Source of the DNA: Actinomycetota bacterium | Lineage (GTDB): Bacteria; Actinomycetota; Acidimicrobiia; Acidimicrobiales; CAIXPF01 | Direction of reading: 5' to 3' | Assembly (NCBI GenBank): GCA_016870475.1 | Contig: VGBO01000008.1 | Location: 1 to 58,512 of the forward strand | DNA length: 58,512 nt | Shown: positions 17,981 to 25,890 of the stretch, piece after piece | How the letters are laid out: the number at the start of each line of letters is the position of its first letter | How positions within the stretch are numbered: the stretch's first letter is position 1 | Notes under the pieces: model-generated | What the model saw: the letters and a program-made list of their open reading frames with translations, nothing else | Databases searched by the model: none | Told to the model about the DNA's origin: nothing | Program-made: the position numbers and the translations under genes

Positions 17981-18214
17981 TCAGGCCTCGGCGCCGAACC
18001 CGGGGGTGGCCATGTCGACCTCGGACCCGAGACGGAGCGCCGTGGCGCGCCCGTCGCCGTCGAGGTCGAACACGACGCGCTGGCCGGGCCGCACCATGCG
18101 GAAGATCGACCCGTCGAGCGCGTCGGCGGCGAGTTCGACCTCTGCGAGGTCGGTGTCCCGGAGGACGCTCCCGGTGCGGGTCCCCGGGTCGTAGGACTTG
18201 ATCACGCCTTGCAC
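17981..18214 (-). CDS. Small cold-shock-domain-like protein
   Basis: Predicted 77-residue cytosolic protein with the outline of an OB/cold-shock fold. [18 protein letters not shown] resembles the first CSD strands (Csp: GTVKWFN...GFGFI), VELAADAL gives a middle strand, and [14 protein letters not shown] then RATALRL match the last strands. The aromatic RNP residues are largely missing, so nucleic-acid binding is uncertain. GTG 18214 is supported by a TAGCCT box 7 nt upstream. Divergent from recG across 51 bp; pckG follows 124 bp downstream on the same strand. Confidence 0.72.
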   Translation of the reverse strand: MQGVIKSYDPGTRTGSVLRDTDLAEVELAADALDGSIFRMVRPGQRVVFDLDGDGRATALRLGSEVDMATPGFGAEA

Positions 18215-18221
18215 GCCCCGC

Positions 18222-18227
18222 AGGCTA
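18222..18227 (-). promoter_or_regulatory. -10-like box TAGCCT for the cold-shock-like gene
   Basis: On the minus strand TAGCCT ends 7 nt before GTG 18214; leaderless start predicted. Confidence 0.5.
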
Positions 18228-18232
18228 CCCCT

Positions 18233-18250
18233 CCCGGGGGGACCCCCGGG
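18233..18250. promoter_or_regulatory. Palindrome CCCGGGGG-GA-CCCCCGGG between divergent promoters
   Basis: Perfect 8-bp inverted repeat with a 2-nt centre. It fills most of the space between the two divergent -10 boxes and abuts the recG box. A protein bound here could control both genes. It could also simply be a GC-rich chance palindrome. Confidence 0.45.
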
Positions 18251-18256
18251 TAATCT
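18251..18256 (+). promoter_or_regulatory. -10-like box TAATCT for recG
   Basis: TAATCT lies 9 nt before the recG ATG at 18266, directly after the palindrome. Confidence 0.5.
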
Positions 18257-18265
18257 CGGGCCGTC

Positions 18266-20440
18266 ATGGCGCAGGTGCGGCCCGCCGAGCCTTCCCCGGC
18301 CCCCGGTGGCGGCGGCCCGATCACCGTGGCGGAGCTCGACGCGCTGGGCGTCGAGAGGCTGCGTTCCCCGGGGGCCCGGCGCGTCGAGGCGATGGGGGAG
18401 CTCGGACTGCACTCGGTGTGGGACCTGCTGACGCACTATCCGCGCCGCTACATCGACCGGAGCCGCCAGGCGGTCGTCCGCGACCTGCGGGTCGGCGAGG
18501 AAGCGATGGTGCTCGTCCGGATCGGCGCGGCGTCGACCCGCCGGTCGGGTCGTCGGGCGATCACCACGGTCCACACCGTCGACGGTGAGGGCGACCGGTT
18601 GCGGCTGACGTTCTTCAACCAGCCGTGGCGGGAGCGGCAGCTCACCGCGGGTACCGAGGCGGTCGTCTTCGGGCGCCTCGAACGGTTCCGTGACGTCGCC
18701 GGGATGACGGCACCGATCGTCGACCTCGTCGGCGACCGGACCGGCCGGATCGTGCCCGTGTACCCGCAGTCGGAGCGGGTCGGGCTCTCGACCTGGGACA
18801 TCGGTCGGGCGGTCGAGGAGGTGTTGCGCCGCGCCGCGCCACGAGGCTTCGCCGATCCCCTCGACGAGACGGCACGTCGACGGCTCGGCATGGTCGACAG
18901 GGGCGCGGCGCTCGTGGGCATCCACACCCCGGCCGCACCCGACGAGGCCGCGGCAGCGCGTCGCCGACTCACCTTCGACGAACTGCTCCGCATGCAGGTC
19001 GCGCTCCTGGCGAGGAAGCGACGCCTCGAGGCCTCCGCGATCGGTCGGGTGCAACGGCTCGACGGGCCGCTCGTGCGGCGGCTCCTCGACGGGCTGCCGT
19101 TCCCCTTGACGGGCGCCCAGCGGCGGGTCCTCGGCGAGATCGACGCCGATCTCGCCCGACCGGTGCCGATGCACCGGCTGCTGCAGGGCGACGTCGGGGC
19201 GGGCAAGACCGTCGTGGCGGTGGCGGCGATGCTCGGCGCGGTCGACTCGGGGAACCAGGCGCTCCTCATGGTGCCGACCGAGGTGCTCGCCGAACAGCAC
19301 GCGGCCGCCGTGCGCGGCATGGTCGAGGGGCTCACCGTCGAGGACCACTCGACACTCACCGGGACGAGACCGCTGCGCGTCGATCTGCTCACGAACCGCA
19401 CGCCCGCCGGGGAGCGGCGTCGCATCCTCGCCGGACTCCGGACGGGCGACGTCGAGGTCGTCGTCGGCACGCACGCCCTCATCGGCGATGCCGTGACCGT
19501 CGCCCGCCCGGGCGTGGTGGTCATCGACGAACAGCACCGGTTCGGGGTGGAGCAGCGGGCCGCCCTGCTGCGCCGGTCGGCCGACGACGCCGTCCCCGAC
19601 GTCCTCGTGATGACCGCGACACCGATCCCCCGCACGGCGGCGATGACGGTCTACGGCGACCTCGACGTGTCGGTGCTGAACGAGCTCCCGCCGGGGCGCA
19701 CCCCGATCACGACGACGTGGGCCCGCACGCCCGAGGAGGTCGCGTCCGCCTGGGCGACGGTGCGCGCGGCGGTCACCGCCGGCCGGCAGGCCTACGTGGT
19801 GACCCCGCTCGTGGAGGACTCCGAGAAGTCCGAGGTCGCCTCGGCCGAGCGGACGCGCGCCGAGCTCGCCGACGACGAGCTCCTCGGCCTGCGCGTCGGT
19901 CTGCTGCACGGTCGGGTGCCCGCTGCGGAGCGGCTGACGGTCATGGACGACTTCCGGCTCGGTCGGATCGACGTGCTCGTGGCGACGACGGTGATCGAGG
20001 TCGGGGTCGACGTGCCGAACGCCACGGTCGTGGTCATCCTCGACGCCGACCGGTTCGGGATCGCCCAGCTCCACCAGCTCCGTGGCCGCGTCGGCCGGGG
20101 GGTGCACGCCTCGACCTGCATCCTCGTCGCCGCGGACGACGACAACCCCACCGCCGCCGCCCGTCTCGGGGCGCTCGTCCGCACGACCGATGGATTCGAG
20201 CTCGCCGAGGTCGACCTCGACCTGCGCGGTGAGGGCACGGTGATGGGGGAGCGTCAGAAGGGTCGGAGCGACCTGAAGCTCGCGTCGCTGCGACGCGACC
20301 GCGCCCTCGTCGAGCTCGCCCGTGAGGTCGCCGGCGAGCTCGTTGGACCCTCGGGCGAGCTCGCAGCGATCCCGCTCCTCGCCGAGGAGGTAGCGGTCGT
20401 CCTCGGCGAGGAGGCCGTCGACTTCCTCGCAAAGTCCTGA
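18266..20440 (+). CDS. recG: ATP-dependent DNA helicase RecG
   Basis: Branch-migration helicase for stalled forks and Holliday junctions. 724 residues, normal length. The N-terminal wedge/OB region (VWDLLTHYPRRYIDRS to about residue 160) precedes the SF2 core: Walker A GDVGAGKT near 308, DEQH box VIDEQHRFGVEQR near 421, TATPIPRTAAM, then VVTPLVEDSEKSE, LHGRVPAAER and the QLRGRVGRG motif. The RecG-specific C-terminal segment (GERQKGRSDLKLA) is present. Start ATG 18266. rsmD follows after 20 nt. Confidence 0.97.
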   Translation: MAQVRPAEPSPAPGGGGPITVAELDALGVERLRSPGARRVEAMGELGLHSVWDLLTHYPRRYIDRSRQAVVRDLRVGEEAMVLVRIGAASTRRSGRRAITTVHTVDGEGDRLRLTFFNQPWRERQLTAGTEAVVFGRLERFRDVAGMTAPIVDLVGDRTGRIVPVYPQSERVGLSTWDIGRAVEEVLRRAAPRGFADPLDETARRRLGMVDRGAALVGIHTPAAPDEAAAARRRLTFDELLRMQVALLARKRRLEASAIGRVQRLDGPLVRRLLDGLPFPLTGAQRRVLGEIDADLARPVPMHRLLQGDVGAGKTVVAVAAMLGAVDSGNQALLMVPTEVLAEQHAAAVRGMVEGLTVEDHSTLTGTRPLRVDLLTNRTPAGERRRILAGLRTGDVEVVVGTHALIGDAVTVARPGVVVIDEQHRFGVEQRAALLRRSADDAVPDVLVMTATPIPRTAAMTVYGDLDVSVLNELPPGRTPITTTWARTPEEVASAWATVRAAVTAGRQAYVVTPLVEDSEKSEVASAERTRAELADDELLGLRVGLLHGRVPAAERLTVMDDFRLGRIDVLVATTVIEVGVDVPNATVVVILDADRFGIAQLHQLRGRVGRGVHASTCILVAADDDNPTAAARLGALVRTTDGFELAEVDLDLRGEGTVMGERQKGRSDLKLASLRRDRALVELAREVAGELVGPSGELAAIPLLAEEVAVVLGEEAVDFLAKS

Positions 20441-20448
20441 TCGCCGTC

Positions 20449-20454
20449 TACCGT
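20449..20454 (+). promoter_or_regulatory. -10-like box TACCGT for rsmD
   Basis: TACCGT lies 6 nt before GTG 20461, in the short gap after recG. Confidence 0.4.
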
Positions 20455-20460
20455 CGGCCC

Positions 20461-20976
20461 GTGCGCGTCATCGCCGGATCCGCCCGCGGTCGTCCGCTCG
20501 TCGCGCCGACGGGCGCAACGACCCGCCCGACCCTCGACCGGGTCCGCGAAGCGGTCTTCAACGCCCTCGCCAGTCTGGACGTGCTCGAGGGGGCGACCGT
20601 GCTCGACCTGTTCGCCGGCAGCGGTGCGCTCGGGATCGAGGCGCTGTCCCGCGGGGCGGCCGCTGCGACCTTCTGCGACGTCGACCCGGCCGCACGTCGG
20701 GCGGTGCAGGCGAACCTCACGGCCACCGGGCTCGGTGACCGGGCGGTCGTGCTCGGCACCGATGCGCTCCTCCACGCCGCCGCGGCCGAGGCGGTCGATC
20801 TCGCGTTCTGTGACCCGCCGCACCGGTTCGACCGGTGGGAGGAGCTCTTCGGTGTGCTCCGCGCCGGCCTCGTCGTGGTCGAGTCCGACCGTGCGGTGGA
20901 GCCGCCCGAGCCGTGGGAGGTCGTCCGGTCGAAGCGCTACGGCGGTACCGTGGTGTCCTTCGTCCGGCAACGGTGA
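20461..20976 (+). CDS. rsmD: 16S rRNA (guanine-966-N2)-methyltransferase RsmD
   Basis: SAM-dependent rRNA methyltransferase of 171 residues. RVIAGSARGRPLVAP is the RsmD opening, RPTLDRVREAVFNAL is family-typical, the SAM loop is VLDLFAGSGALGIEALSRGA, and the catalytic motif is CDPPH in place of the usual DPPY/F. GTG 20461. Its stop overlaps one possible coaD start by 4 bp (GTGA at 20973). Confidence 0.94.
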   Translation: MRVIAGSARGRPLVAPTGATTRPTLDRVREAVFNALASLDVLEGATVLDLFAGSGALGIEALSRGAAAATFCDVDPAARRAVQANLTATGLGDRAVVLGTDALLHAAAAEAVDLAFCDPPHRFDRWEELFGVLRAGLVVVESDRAVEPPEPWEVVRSKRYGGTVVSFVRQR

Positions 20977-21008
20977 CCGGACGCCAGGATGAACGGACCG
21001 AGGGCAGG

Positions 21009-21500
21009 GTGGCGACCGCACTGGTACCCGGAAGTTTCAACCCCGTGCACCTCGGCCACGTCCGCATCGTCGAGACGGTCGCGGCGACGGTCGAGCGGGT
21101 CGTGGTCGCGGCGGTCGGCAACCCGAACAAGCCGTCGGAGCTCTTCGACCTCGACCGCCGGGCGCAACTGCTCGGCGAGTCCCTCGCCCACCTCGGCAAC
21201 GTGGAGGTGGTGATCGGCGGGCCGGGTCTCGTCGTCGACCTCGCACGTCGTGTCGGCGCGACCGTGCTCGTGAAGGGGATCCGTGGGGTCGCCGATCTCG
21301 AGAGCGAGTCGCAGATGGCGCACATGAATCTCGCCATGGCGGGCATCCCCACCGTGTTCGTCCCGACGTCGCAGGAGTTCGCCCACCTCTCCTCGACGCT
21401 CATCCGTGAGATCTGGCGTCTCGGCGGTAACGTGTCGGCGATGGTCCCGGCGCCGGTTCTCCGGGCGCTGGCCGAGATGCAGGAGCCCCCCCGCTCGTGA
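21009..21500 (+). CDS. coaD: Phosphopantetheine adenylyltransferase
   Basis: Penultimate step of CoA synthesis: 4'-phosphopantetheine plus ATP gives dephospho-CoA. 163 residues. The nucleotidyltransferase motif is PGSFNPVHLGH, LVKGIRGVADLESESQMAHMN binds phosphopantetheine, and HLSSTLIRE is the ISSTxxR-like motif. I chose GTG 21009, which gives the usual short N-terminus and has GAGG upstream. GTG 20973, overlapping the rsmD stop, would add 12 residues and cannot be excluded. The stop overlaps the next start as GTGA. Confidence 0.95.
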   Translation: MATALVPGSFNPVHLGHVRIVETVAATVERVVVAAVGNPNKPSELFDLDRRAQLLGESLAHLGNVEVVIGGPGLVVDLARRVGATVLVKGIRGVADLESESQMAHMNLAMAGIPTVFVPTSQEFAHLSSTLIREIWRLGGNVSAMVPAPVLRALAEMQEPPRS

Positions 21501-22087
21501 CCGACATCGACGAAGCAGGCCCCGAGGACGACCTCCCCGACATCACCGAGCCGCCGCTCACCGCGACGGAGGAGGCGATCCGTCGGGTGGTCGAGCTGGT
21601 CGAGAACGCCCGGCCGGTGCCGCTGTCCACCTCGGCGATGATCAACCGTGACGAGATCCTCGCCCTCCTCGACGAGGCGCTCGAGGCCTTCCCCCGGGAG
21701 ATGCGCGAGTCCAGGTGGTTGCTGAAGGAGCGGGCGGACTTCCTCGCCAAGGCCCGCAGCGAGGCCGAGGATCTCATCGTTCGGGCACGCGCTCGTGTCG
21801 AACAGATGGTGCAGCGGAGCGAGGTCGTGCGTGAGGCCGACCGGCGCGCCCGACAGCTCCTCGACGCGGCGGAGGCGGAGTCCCGGCGGTTGTTGCTCGA
21901 GACCGACGACTTCTGCGACCGCAAGCTCGGCAGCTTCGAGATCCTGCTCGAGCGCACGGCGAAGCTCGTCCAGCAGGGCCGGGAGAAGCTGCAGATCGCG
22001 TCGGAGCAGCTCCATGCCGACGACGCCGAGGAAGCAGCGGCCGAGGCCTCCGACGGCGGCGCGTTCTTCGACCAGGACCGTTCCTGA
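21497..22087 (+). CDS. DivIVA/SepIVA-like coiled-coil protein
   Basis: Protein of 196 residues: an acidic N-terminus, then a long charged helix from about residue 20 to 175 with heptad-like Ala, Leu and Arg/Glu patterning (DEILALLDEALEAFPREMR, then ADFLAKARSEAEDLIVRA). There is no membrane segment and no enzymatic motif. In mycobacteria the gene just upstream of yceD-rnc-fpg is sepIVA, a DivIVA-domain protein of septation and cell-wall growth; position and composition suggest an ortholog, but I cannot confirm the DivIVA domain. GTG 21497 overlaps coaD by 4 bp. Confidence 0.7.
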   Translation: MTDIDEAGPEDDLPDITEPPLTATEEAIRRVVELVENARPVPLSTSAMINRDEILALLDEALEAFPREMRESRWLLKERADFLAKARSEAEDLIVRARARVEQMVQRSEVVREADRRARQLLDAAEAESRRLLLETDDFCDRKLGSFEILLERTAKLVQQGREKLQIASEQLHADDAEEAAAEASDGGAFFDQDRS

Positions 22088-22097
22088 TCGAGCGCCC

Positions 22098-22646
22098 GTG
22101 GCTCCGCTGACCGATCGCCCGTTCGGGGAGCCGGCCGTCGTGGTCGGCGTCACCCGGATCCTCGGTCGCAGTGGCGCCCGCATGGAGGTGCTCCGCCCCG
22201 TCGATCTCGGCGGACTGACGGTGGGTGGGTGCACCGTCCCGGCGTCGCGGCCGGTCGACGTCGACCTCGACCTCGAGTGCGACGGCGCCGCGATCGTCGC
22301 GACGGGGACGGTCCGGGCGGTCGCCGACGGCGAGTGTCGTCGTTGTCTCGACCTTTTCCCGGTCTCCGTCGACCTGCGGGTCCGCGAGGTCTTCGAACGT
22401 CGTCCGACGGAGGGCGAGACCTATCCGATCGTGGGCGAGACGATCGATCTCGCCCCGGTGCTGCGCGACGCGGTGCTGCTCGCCCTCCCGTTGGCTCCGC
22501 TGTGCCGACCCGACTGTCCGGGGCCGGCGCCGGAGCGGTTCCCGACCGGCGGCCCGACCGCGCCGGAGAACGGGGAGGAGCCGGAGCCGGTGGTGGCGCC
22601 GGACCCGCGATGGGCGGCGCTGTCAGAGCTCCGGCTCGACGACTGA
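22098..22646 (+). CDS. YceD/DUF177 family protein
   Basis: Protein of 182 residues with the YceD pattern: GVTRILGRSGARMEVL, then a strand with GTVRAVADGECRRCLDLF and a second pair CRPDC; the CxxC-type cysteines may bind metal. YceD genes almost always precede rpmF, as here (94 bp), and the family is linked to 23S rRNA/ribosome biogenesis. GTG 22098 is 10 nt after the upstream stop. The C-terminus is acidic and Pro-rich. Confidence 0.88.
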   Translation: MAPLTDRPFGEPAVVVGVTRILGRSGARMEVLRPVDLGGLTVGGCTVPASRPVDVDLDLECDGAAIVATGTVRAVADGECRRCLDLFPVSVDLRVREVFERRPTEGETYPIVGETIDLAPVLRDAVLLALPLAPLCRPDCPGPAPERFPTGGPTAPENGEEPEPVVAPDPRWAALSELRLDD

Positions 22647-22678
22647 CCCGCCGGGTCGCTCCACCTCCGCGGAGCCGC

Positions 22679-22684
22679 TACGCT
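22679..22684 (+). promoter_or_regulatory. Candidate -10 box TACGCT for rpmF
   Basis: TACGCT gives a predicted leader of about 50 nt before the rpmF ATG; GAGGG at about 22728 is a plausible ribosome site. Confidence 0.4.
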
Positions 22685-22740
22685 TGCGCCCTCGTGTCCG
22701 GCGTACCGGGCACAGCCGCCCACCCGAGGGACAGATCGCG

Positions 22741-22920
22741 ATGCCGGTTCCGAAGAAGAAGACCTCCAAGGCGAAGACCCGCAGCCGCCGGGCTGCCGCG
22801 TGGACGCTCGACGTCCCGCCCCGTAGCACGTGCCCCCGGTGCGGCTCGGCGAAGCTGCCCCACGTCGTGTGCCGGTCGTGCGGATGGTACGGCGGTCGTC
22901 AGGCGATCGAGGTCGGCTGA
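22741..22920 (+). CDS. rpmF: 50S ribosomal protein L32
   Basis: Large-subunit protein of 59 residues. The N-terminus MPVPKKKTSKAKTRSRRAA is the L32 signature. Four cysteines (CPRC and CRSC) form the zinc ribbon, so this is the Zn-binding (C+) paralog type. ATG 22741 with GAGGG upstream. Followed by plsX, the common yceD-rpmF-plsX order. Confidence 0.97.
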   Translation: MPVPKKKTSKAKTRSRRAAAWTLDVPPRSTCPRCGSAKLPHVVCRSCGWYGGRQAIEVG

Positions 22921-22933
22921 GGCCCTCGACGGC

Positions 22934-23998
22934 GTGAGGACCGGCGCCGCCGTGTCGTTCGTCGAACAGTTCCCCCAACTCGCCGATGCGGTCGAACGCA
23001 GCGGCGTCCTCCCGGTCGCCCTCGATGCGATGGGCGGTGATCACGCGCCCGCCGAGGTCGTCGCCGGGGCGCGGCTCGCGTTCGAGGAGCGCGGGATCCC
23101 CGTCGTGTTGTTCGGCCGACCCGACGAGCTCGGCGACGTCGGGCCGCTGCCGGTCGTGGCGGCGTCCGAGGTGATCGCCATGGACGCCGATCCCGGTGCG
23201 AGCGTCCGTCGCATGAAGGACTCCTCCCTCGTGCGCGCCGCGGAGGCGGTCCGGGACGGCCGGGCGTCTGCGATGGTCAGCGCCGGCAACACGGGCGCGG
23301 CGATGGCGGCGTCCCTCCTGCGGATGGGCCGCATCCCCGGCATCAACCGCCCGGCGATCGCGATCCCGATCCACTCGCCCGGCGGGACGCCGACCGTCCT
23401 CCTCGACGCGGGCGCCAACGCCGAGTGTCAGCCGGAGTGGCTGGTCCAGTTCGCCATGATGGGTGCCGTCTACGCCCGACTCTGCTACGGCGTCGAACGA
23501 CCCCGGGTCGGCCTCATGTCCATCGGTGAGGAGGACGTGAAGGGCGACCCGCTCGTCAAGGCGACCCACGCTCTGCTCGTGGCCGATCCGTCCTGGGCGA
23601 CCGCGGCCGGTGCGACCTTCGTCGGCAACATCGAGGGCCGAGATCTCATGACGCTCGACGTCGATGTCGCCGTCACCGACGGGTTCACCGGCAACGTGAT
23701 CCTGAAGGCCATGGAGGGGATGCTGACGGGGATCATGCGCACGCTCGAGCTCGGCGCACCGGACGAGGCGGTCGCCTCGGTGCTGCCCACGCTCACCGCG
23801 CTCGCCCCCGAGCACACCGGCGGCGGCATGCTCCTCGGTGTGCGGGGCGTCTCGATCATCAGCCACGGTTCCTCCCACGCCCCGGCAATCGTGAACGCCC
23901 TGCTCCGGGCCACGGAGATGGTCCGCAACGGAGCCGTCGACGCCCTGCGTGCCGTCGCCGCGGCGACGGTCGCCGTCGGCGACGTCGACGGCGGCTAG
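22934..23998 (+). CDS. plsX: Phosphate acyltransferase PlsX
   Basis: Makes acyl-phosphate from acyl-ACP at the membrane surface for phosphatidic acid synthesis. About 354 residues. VALDAMGGDHAPAEVVAGA is the family signature; SAGNTGAAMAASLLRMGRI, NAECQPEWLVQFAMMG and VAVTDGFTGNVILKAMEG follow. Two GTG starts (22934 and 22952) are possible; both leave a short extension before the conserved core. It is followed by acpP, its acyl-carrier partner. Confidence 0.96.
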   Translation: MRTGAAVSFVEQFPQLADAVERSGVLPVALDAMGGDHAPAEVVAGARLAFEERGIPVVLFGRPDELGDVGPLPVVAASEVIAMDADPGASVRRMKDSSLVRAAEAVRDGRASAMVSAGNTGAAMAASLLRMGRIPGINRPAIAIPIHSPGGTPTVLLDAGANAECQPEWLVQFAMMGAVYARLCYGVERPRVGLMSIGEEDVKGDPLVKATHALLVADPSWATAAGATFVGNIEGRDLMTLDVDVAVTDGFTGNVILKAMEGMLTGIMRTLELGAPDEAVASVLPTLTALAPEHTGGGMLLGVRGVSIISHGSSHAPAIVNALLRATEMVRNGAVDALRAVAAATVAVGDVDGG

Positions 23999-24043
23999 CG
24001 TTCCGGCCGGATCCCGTCCCGCAACCGACGTTCAGGAGCACCC

Positions 24044-24334
24044 GTGCCCGCGGAGACCCATATCGAGCAAGGACCGATCTCGCGTGACGAGGTCCTGACG
24101 CTCGTGCGCGACCGTCTCGCCGACATCCTCGAGATCGACGCCGCCGGGATCAAGGAGGGCGACTCCTTCAAGGACGATCTCGACGCCGACTCGCTCGCAC
24201 TCATCGAGCTGGTCGAGGCGATCGAGGAGGAACTCGGCGAACGCTCCGTCGGCTTCCGCATCGAGGACGACGACCTCGAGGACCTGAAGACGGTCCGCGA
24301 TGCCGTCGACTACGTTGTCGGCCGCGTCGGCTGA
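24044..24334 (+). CDS. acpP: Acyl carrier protein
   Basis: Acidic 96-residue carrier with the phosphopantetheine attachment Ser50 in DLDADSLALIELV. Helix I (VLTLVRDRLADIL) and the DxxLxxLxTVxDAV-like C-terminal helix (LEDLKTVRDAVDYV) are present. It has N- and C-terminal extensions relative to the ~78-residue E. coli ACP, including an acidic RIEDDDLED insert. GTG 24044 with CAGGAG 5-10 nt upstream. Overlaps rnc by 35 bp. Confidence 0.95.
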   Translation: MPAETHIEQGPISRDEVLTLVRDRLADILEIDAAGIKEGDSFKDDLDADSLALIELVEAIEEELGERSVGFRIEDDDLEDLKTVRDAVDYVVGRVG

Positions 24335-25049
24335 TCCCGCGACCGTCGGTGGCGACCTCGGCGGCCTCGCCCGTCGGATCGGCCACGAGTTCCGCGACCC
24401 CGACCTGCTCGTCGAGGCGGTCCGCCACCGGTCGTGGTGCGCCGAACACGGGGGCGCCGCATCCAACGAACGCCTCGAGTTCCTCGGTGACGCGGTGCTG
24501 GGGCTGGCGGTCACGGACCATGCGTTCGCCGCGCGCCCCGCTCGCTCCGAGGGGGCACTCGCCAAGATCCGGGCATCCGTCGTGAACACGGCCACCCTCG
24601 CCGTCGTTGCCGAGGAGCTCGGCATCGGCGATCACCTGTTGCTCGGACGGGGCGAGGAGACGACGGGCGGTCGCCGGAAGGCGTCGATCCTCGCCGACAC
24701 CTTCGAGGCACTGCTCGGCGCTGTGTACCTCGACGCCGGCTGGGAGACCGCCCGTCGGGTCGTCGTGGACCTGCTCGAGGACCGGATCGCCGAAGCGGCG
24801 AGCGCGCCGGGTGTCGCCGACCACAAGACGCGGTTGCAGGAGCTCGCCGCGCGTCGGTTCGGCGCGACCGTGGACTACGAGGTCGTCGACGAGGGTCCTG
24901 ATCACGAGAAGACCTTCCGGGCGGTGGTCCGTGTCGGCGAGGAGATCGTCGGCGCCGGAATCGGCCGGACCAAGAAGCAGGCGCAACAGGCTGCGGCCCG
25001 CGAGGCGTGGCATCGTCTCGTGGATCGGGAAGGGGACCACGATGCTTGA
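24300..25049 (+). CDS. rnc: Ribonuclease III
   Basis: Double-stranded RNA endonuclease for rRNA processing. The catalytic signature ERLEFLGDAVL is at 57-67, the second acidic cluster is in ADTFEALLGAVYLDAG, and the C-terminal dsRNA-binding domain begins at DHKTRLQELAARR and ends GRTKKQAQQAAAREAW. ATG 24300 gives 249 residues and a 35-bp overlap with acpP; TTG 24315 is an alternative giving a more usual length. The stop overlaps the Fpg-like start by 8 bp. Confidence 0.95.
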   Translation: MPSTTLSAASADPATVGGDLGGLARRIGHEFRDPDLLVEAVRHRSWCAEHGGAASNERLEFLGDAVLGLAVTDHAFAARPARSEGALAKIRASVVNTATLAVVAEELGIGDHLLLGRGEETTGGRRKASILADTFEALLGAVYLDAGWETARRVVVDLLEDRIAEAASAPGVADHKTRLQELAARRFGATVDYEVVDEGPDHEKTFRAVVRVGEEIVGAGIGRTKKQAQQAAAREAWHRLVDREGDHDA

Positions 25050-25854
25050 GCTGCCCGAACTCGAACTGCTGCGCCGCGAGCTCGACCGCGAGGTCGCCGG
25101 ACGGAAGATCAAGTCGATCGCGGTGGGGGAGAAGAGCGCGCTCGGATCCGGCACCGGACCCGCCGCCATGGCGTCACTCGAGGGGGCGAAGGCCACCTCG
25201 GTGGTGCGTCGTCCGGGCGTGCTCGCGATCGGTACCGACGCCGGCCGGAGGCTCGTCCTCGAGCTGCGGGGCCCCGCACCGTTCCGCCGGACCAAGGGCG
25301 ATGAGCCGACCGCGTTCACGGTGACCTTCACCCAGGGGGCGCCGTTGCGGGTGCTGAAGGGCACGGTGCGGGCGACGGTCGTTCCCGAGGAGTCCTTCGA
25401 CGCGACCCACCCCGGGCCGGGCGGCATCGACCTCGCCGAGGGTGCGGTGTCCTGGATGGTCTTCGCCCGTGCGCTCGTCGGGCGCGGCGGGTCGCTCCGT
25501 TCCCTCCTGCTCGACGACACGGTGATCGCCGGTCTCGGGCCCGTGTACGTCGACGAGATCCTCTGGCACGCCGGCCTGCGCCCCGACCGGAACGTCGACC
25601 AGTTCGGCACCCAGGAGCTCCGGCGCCTGTCGCGGGCGGTGTCGGAGGTGCTCCACGAGGCCATGAAGGCCGGCGGCACGACGACCGATGCCTACGGGTT
25701 CACCGACCTCGGCGGGAAGCCCGGTGGCTACACCGACCAGCTCGAGGTCGTGGGCCGGGTCGGCAAGCCGTGTCGACGTTGCCGCCGTGGCACGGTCGCC
25801 GTCGCGAAGATCGACGGGAAGCCAGCGACGATCTGCCCGGAGTGCCAGGTCTGA
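25042..25854 (+). CDS. Fpg/Nei-fold protein lacking key catalytic residues
   Basis: Protein of 270 residues with the whole Fpg architecture: N-terminal beta-sandwich starting MLELPELELLRREL, helix-two-turn-helix around LRSLLLDDTVIAGLGPVYVD (152-171), and a C-terminal zinc finger with CRRC (244-247) and CPEC (265-268). Position 2, the catalytic Pro of Fpg, is Leu. The beta-hairpin Lys of the RRxGK motif is Val60 (RRPGV), and the Asn of GxGN is Pro167. A normal glycosylase/AP-lyase reaction is therefore unlikely; damage or DNA binding without cleavage is a possibility. It occupies the usual actinobacterial rnc-fpg-smc locus. ATG 25042 overlaps rnc. Confidence 0.85.
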   Translation: MLELPELELLRRELDREVAGRKIKSIAVGEKSALGSGTGPAAMASLEGAKATSVVRRPGVLAIGTDAGRRLVLELRGPAPFRRTKGDEPTAFTVTFTQGAPLRVLKGTVRATVVPEESFDATHPGPGGIDLAEGAVSWMVFARALVGRGGSLRSLLLDDTVIAGLGPVYVDEILWHAGLRPDRNVDQFGTQELRRLSRAVSEVLHEAMKAGGTTTDAYGFTDLGGKPGGYTDQLEVVGRVGKPCRRCRRGTVAVAKIDGKPATICPECQV

Positions 25855-25890
25855 TCGGCGACCGGTCCCGGTGCGGTCTCCCCGGCGCCG

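Noticed and set aside
18233-18250. Palindrome as an intrinsic terminator
   Set aside because: It lies between two divergent start codons and has no T-run; an operator or chance palindrome is more likely.
17981-20107. Long minus-strand frame extending the cold-shock-like protein through recG
   Set aside because: Only the last 77 codons look like protein; the rest is antisense to recG, and a promoter box marks the short start at 18214.
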